NCBI GenBank assembly: GCA_012839395.1
Contig: DUNJ01000189.1
Location: 1-34,982 of the forward strand
Reading direction: 5' to 3'
DNA: 34,982 bases
From: Tepidimicrobium sp.
Lineage (GTDB): Bacteria; Bacillota; Clostridia; Tissierellales; Tepidimicrobiaceae
Program-made: the position numbers and the translations under genes
Shown: piece by piece, positions 31,968 to 34,982 of the stretch
Position numbering within the stretch: the stretch's first letter is position 1
Layout of the letters: every line of letters begins with the position of its first letter
Notes under the pieces: model-generated
The model's input: only the letters and a program-made list of their open reading frames with translations
What the model was told of the DNA's origin: nothing
Databases searched by the model: none

Positions 31968-33370
31968 TAATACGAAAATTAAAAGATATAGAAAAGATGA
32001 CCCAAGGTTCTCTTTTAAATAAAAAATATGGAGATATATCTATAAAAGGAGTGTCAACAGATACCAGGACCATTAAAAAGGGACAATTGTTTATCCCTCT
32101 AATTGGTGAAAACTTCAACGGCCATAAGTTTATAGATAAGGCTATAGATGGATGCGCTTCAGCTGCGCTATGGGCCAAAGATGAGCCCTTGCCAGATATA
32201 GACTTTCCCTTTATAGCAGTAGATAATACCCTTTTAGCTCTGCAAAGACTAGCTAAAGAATACCGCGAACAGTTGCAAACCAAGGTAATCGGTATAACAG
32301 GTAGTAATGGGAAGACCACCACTAAAGATATTCTAGCAAGCATTTTAAAGACCAAATATAATACTAAAAAAACCATTGGCAATCTAAACAATCATATAGG
32401 TTTGCCCCTTACCTTATTGGATCTAGATGAGGATACTGAAATAGCTGTGGTTGAAATGGGAACATCAAACTTTAAAGAGATATCCCTACTAACCGATATG
32501 GCCAGGCCAAATATTGCCATAATTACAAGTATTGGAGAAGCCCATTTGGAGGATTTTTTAACAAAGGAAAACATTGCAAAAGCTAAATTGGAAATATTAG
32601 AAGGATTGGCTCCTGATGGTCTATTTATATACTTTGGAGATGAGCCCATATTAGAAAACCGGGTAAAGGAAATACAAATTGAACAAAATATATTATCTTA
32701 TGGAATGGGTAAGCATAATGACTATGTTTGTGAATTAGGAAAAATGGATCAAAGTGGCCTATCTTTCACTCTAAAGGCCCCTATTACTTCCAACCTATTC
32801 GTCCCCATATTGGGGAAACACAATATGTACAATGCCGTAGCAGCAATAGCATCAGCTAGACATTTCAATGTACCCATGGAGTCCATACAAGAGGGGCTGT
32901 ACCACATAGATAAAACTGGAATGAGAAATGAGCTTGTATATGCAAAAGGATTTACCATATTGGATGACTCATATAAATCAAATCCGGATAGCGTATTAGC
33001 AGCCCTAGACACCCTTTATAGCATGGATCAATATGACCAAAAAATTGTGGTCCTTGGGGATATGCTGGGGTTGGGCCAAGGTGAAATTGAAATGCATAAG
33101 AATATAGGCATAAGCATAGATCCCAAGGAAATTGAATATATATTCACTATTGGTCCCTTAGCTAAATATATCGGCAAGGCTGCTAAGAAAAATTTTAAAG
33201 AGGATAGAATAATATCCTGTAATAATAAACCTCAATTAATAAAGAGGTTAAAAAAGGTGATCAAGCCCAAATCCATTATACTAGTGAAGGCTTCCAGATC
33301 TCTGGAGCTAGAAGATGTGGTTAATAGATTAAAGAAAGATGTAGTACCGCCAAAAAGCGAGGTTATCTAA
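31964..33370 (+). CDS. murF: UDP-MurNAc-tripeptide--D-alanyl-D-alanine ligase
   Basis: A 468-residue Mur ligase that adds D-Ala-D-Ala to the UDP-MurNAc tripeptide. The N-terminal domain carries a STDTR motif (31-35); the central ATPase domain has GSNGKTTT (113-120), the NLNNHIGLPLTLL stretch typical of MurF, an EMGTSNFKEI segment and SIGEAHLEDF; a late DDSYKSNPDS marks the C-terminal domain, where MurF usually has DDSYNANPDS. The start ATG is inside the ddl stop (four-base overlap). With Ddl it forms a two-enzyme unit for the last cytoplasmic steps of the precursor. It converges on the MATE gene with 15 bases between and no clear terminator. Confidence 0.97.
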   Translation: MIIRKLKDIEKMTQGSLLNKKYGDISIKGVSTDTRTIKKGQLFIPLIGENFNGHKFIDKAIDGCASAALWAKDEPLPDIDFPFIAVDNTLLALQRLAKEYREQLQTKVIGITGSNGKTTTKDILASILKTKYNTKKTIGNLNNHIGLPLTLLDLDEDTEIAVVEMGTSNFKEISLLTDMARPNIAIITSIGEAHLEDFLTKENIAKAKLEILEGLAPDGLFIYFGDEPILENRVKEIQIEQNILSYGMGKHNDYVCELGKMDQSGLSFTLKAPITSNLFVPILGKHNMYNAVAAIASARHFNVPMESIQEGLYHIDKTGMRNELVYAKGFTILDDSYKSNPDSVLAALDTLYSMDQYDQKIVVLGDMLGLGQGEIEMHKNIGISIDPKEIEYIFTIGPLAKYIGKAAKKNFKEDRIISCNNKPQLIKRLKKVIKPKSIILVKASRSLELEDVVNRLKKDVVPPKSEVI

Positions 33371-33385
33371 TATTGTTATTTCCCA

Positions 33386-34744
33386 CTATTCTTCTTCCAT
33401 CGGTGCTACCTTTTTATCATATATGTGTTTAAGAAACATAACGCTCAACACTAAGGAAGCCACTTCCGCTATGGGATATGACCACCATATAAGGTTCACA
33501 TTTCCAAGAAGAGATAGCCCATAGGCAGTAGGCAATAGTACCACCAATTGTCTCGAAATAGCCGTAGTAAGGCTCAATAATCCGTTACCGAAAGCCTGAT
33601 ATACAGCGCTTGATACGATGCTAATACCGGCAAATATATAGCTTAAGCTGATTATCCGTAAAGCTGGAACTCCAATATTAAGCATATCCTTGGAGGCATT
33701 GAAAAGCGCTAGTATATTAGCTGGAAACAATTGAATTAAGACCAAACCAAGTGCCATAATGCACAAGGCATATATAAGGCTCAATTTAATAGTCTTGGTA
33801 AGCCGTTCCCTATTCCTCGCCCCATAATTATATGCTATGATTGGAACCATACCATTGTTCAAGCCAAATACTGGCATAAATACAAAGCTTTGTAACTTAA
33901 AATATGCCCCAAAAACGGCAATAGCCGTAGAAGAAAACTTGCTCAGTATGTTGTTTATCCCATAGGTAGTTATAGAAGTTATAGACATCATAATGATGGA
34001 TGGAATTCCTACAGCATATATCTTTTTAATAATTTTAAGCTTCGGTTTAAAACTTCTTATGTTTATTCTAATTTCCCTATTTATCCTAAGATTAAATATG
34101 ATGGCAAGAATAGCAGCTACAATTTGCCCAATAATCGTTGCTATGGCCGCACCTGCCGTCCCCATCCTAGGTACCCCAAAGAGCCCAAAGATTAAAATGG
34201 GATCTAAAATTATATTGATTATAGCCCCAGTACCTTGGGTTATCATAGTATAGAATGTCTTCCCCGTGGATTGTAGCAACCGCTCGAATACGATCTGAAA
34301 AAACTTCCCAATTGATCCTATGCAGATTATAGTTAAATATGAAACCCCATATTTAATAATTTGAACATCCCTGGTTTGAGACACAAAATAGGATCTTGAA
34401 AAGAAAATGCCAAATATTAGAAACACAATATAGCTAATCAATCCTAAAAATATTCCGCTATTAGCTACGGCGTTGGCCTTCTGAAAATCCTTTTCGCCAA
34501 GAGTTCTAGAAAGAAGCGCATTAATTCCTACTCCGGTCCCCACTGCAATAGCGATCATTAAGTTCTGCACAGGAAAAGCTAAAGAAACTGCAGTTAACGC
34601 ATTTTCATCCAGTTGAGCAACAAATATACTATCAACTATGTTATATAGGGCTTGCACTAACATGGATATCATAATAGGTACCGACATATTTATCAAAAGC
34701 TTTTCAACAGGCATAATGCCCATCTTGTTTTCATTTGTTCCCAA
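33386..34744 (-). CDS. MATE-family multidrug/metabolite exporter
   Basis: A 452-residue MATE exporter with twelve predicted helices in two halves (about 12-225 and 235-445). It opens with a KLLINMSVPIMISMLVQALYN helix and then DSIFVAQLDENALTAV, a common clostridial subtype. I take the TTG at 34744 as start because GGAGG lies seven bases ahead; the next ATG (34723) has no ribosome site. The internal RLLQSTGKTFYTMITQ and GPVR-like pore features of the family are partly visible. Substrates cannot be inferred. It shares little beyond family features with the other MATE gene of the window and has no adjacent regulator. Confidence 0.95.
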   Translation of the reverse strand: MGTNENKMGIMPVEKLLINMSVPIMISMLVQALYNIVDSIFVAQLDENALTAVSLAFPVQNLMIAIAVGTGVGINALLSRTLGEKDFQKANAVANSGIFLGLISYIVFLIFGIFFSRSYFVSQTRDVQIIKYGVSYLTIICIGSIGKFFQIVFERLLQSTGKTFYTMITQGTGAIINIILDPILIFGLFGVPRMGTAGAAIATIIGQIVAAILAIIFNLRINREIRINIRSFKPKLKIIKKIYAVGIPSIIMMSITSITTYGINNILSKFSSTAIAVFGAYFKLQSFVFMPVFGLNNGMVPIIAYNYGARNRERLTKTIKLSLIYALCIMALGLVLIQLFPANILALFNASKDMLNIGVPALRIISLSYIFAGISIVSSAVYQAFGNGLLSLTTAISRQLVVLLPTAYGLSLLGNVNLIWWSYPIAEVASLVLSVMFLKHIYDKKVAPMEEE

Positions 34745-34855
34745 TGTTTTTCCTCCTCAATCTGTTATAACTAAATTCTGTCCTAAATTCCTATTATATA
34801 CCTTTTAACATAAAAAATAAAGAAAAGGGTTTTTCAGATTGTAATCTCCTTTTAT

Positions 34856-34863
34856 GCTATAAT
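34856..34863 (+). promoter_or_regulatory. Extended -10 promoter near the right edge
   Basis: TGCTATAAT (-10 at 34858-34863) is a good extended -10 element without a clear -35. It points right, toward a gene beyond the window. The following 120 bases hold a weak inverted repeat (CCTAAA/TTTAGG) with six T after it, and no ORF that I can support. Confidence 0.4.
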
Positions 34864-34982
34864 GGTGTTAAGATGCCTAAATTTCTCTAGTCTAAAAAGA
34901 TTTTAGGATGTCTATTTTTTAAGATGTTCCTAATATTATCTAAAAATACTATAAAGGCTGGTGAGCTTGCCCATGGATGCTA

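Overview
The window reads as a chromosomal segment of a low-GC, Gram-positive, probably anaerobic spore-former (Clostridia or Tissierellia type). The signs are AT-rich DNA, strong GGAGG ribosome sites, a Fni-type isopentenyl isomerase, an alanine/glutamine symporter with a YcbB/GlnL-type regulator, hemerythrin and DUF438 proteins, a clostridial HutP homologue, and LysM genes behind promoters that look like sigma-K promoters. Species assignment is inference. No tRNA, rRNA, CRISPR array, insertion sequence or phage gene was seen.

Layout. 1-5.7 kb: a CcdA/DsbD-like membrane protein cut by the left edge, an ECF transporter S component, a PII-like protein with a DUF1538 membrane protein, a TIM-barrel protein, and an AGCS symporter beside an orphan YcbB-type response regulator. 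5.7-10.7 kb: a non-coding stretch leading to bioY, whose promoter is flanked by two BirA-type operators; then birA converging on bioY, fni, a 3-methyladenine glycosylase and a putative lipoprotein. 10.8-17.6 kb: a chemoreceptor, an isochorismatase-family hydrolase, two paralogous LysM proteins, and a LysR regulator divergent from a MATE exporter. 17.6-24 kb: a permease-ferredoxin fusion coupled to a truncated permease half, a Crp/Fnr regulator, two hemerythrin-domain proteins, pheB-hom, the wreck of an FprA-type flavoprotein gene, and a second Crp/Fnr regulator with an N-terminal cysteine cluster. 24-30.4 kb: an ABC importer of the TrpXYZ type, a HutP homologue, an XRE-cupin regulator, and a DUF819 transporter with an M19 dipeptidase. 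30.4-35 kb: a 484-base gap with two terminator-ended RNA candidates, ddl-murF, and a second MATE exporter.

Working units suggested by context are: biotin uptake controlled by BirA; glutamine/alanine uptake controlled by the YcbB-type regulator; oxygen/NO handling around two Crp/Fnr regulators; a peptide or amino-acid module (XRE-cupin, DUF819, dipeptidase); and wall-precursor synthesis (Ddl, MurF). The least explained parts are the permease-ferredoxin fusion with its cut-down partner and the non-coding region before ddl. I found no clear multi-gene system that is plainly new.
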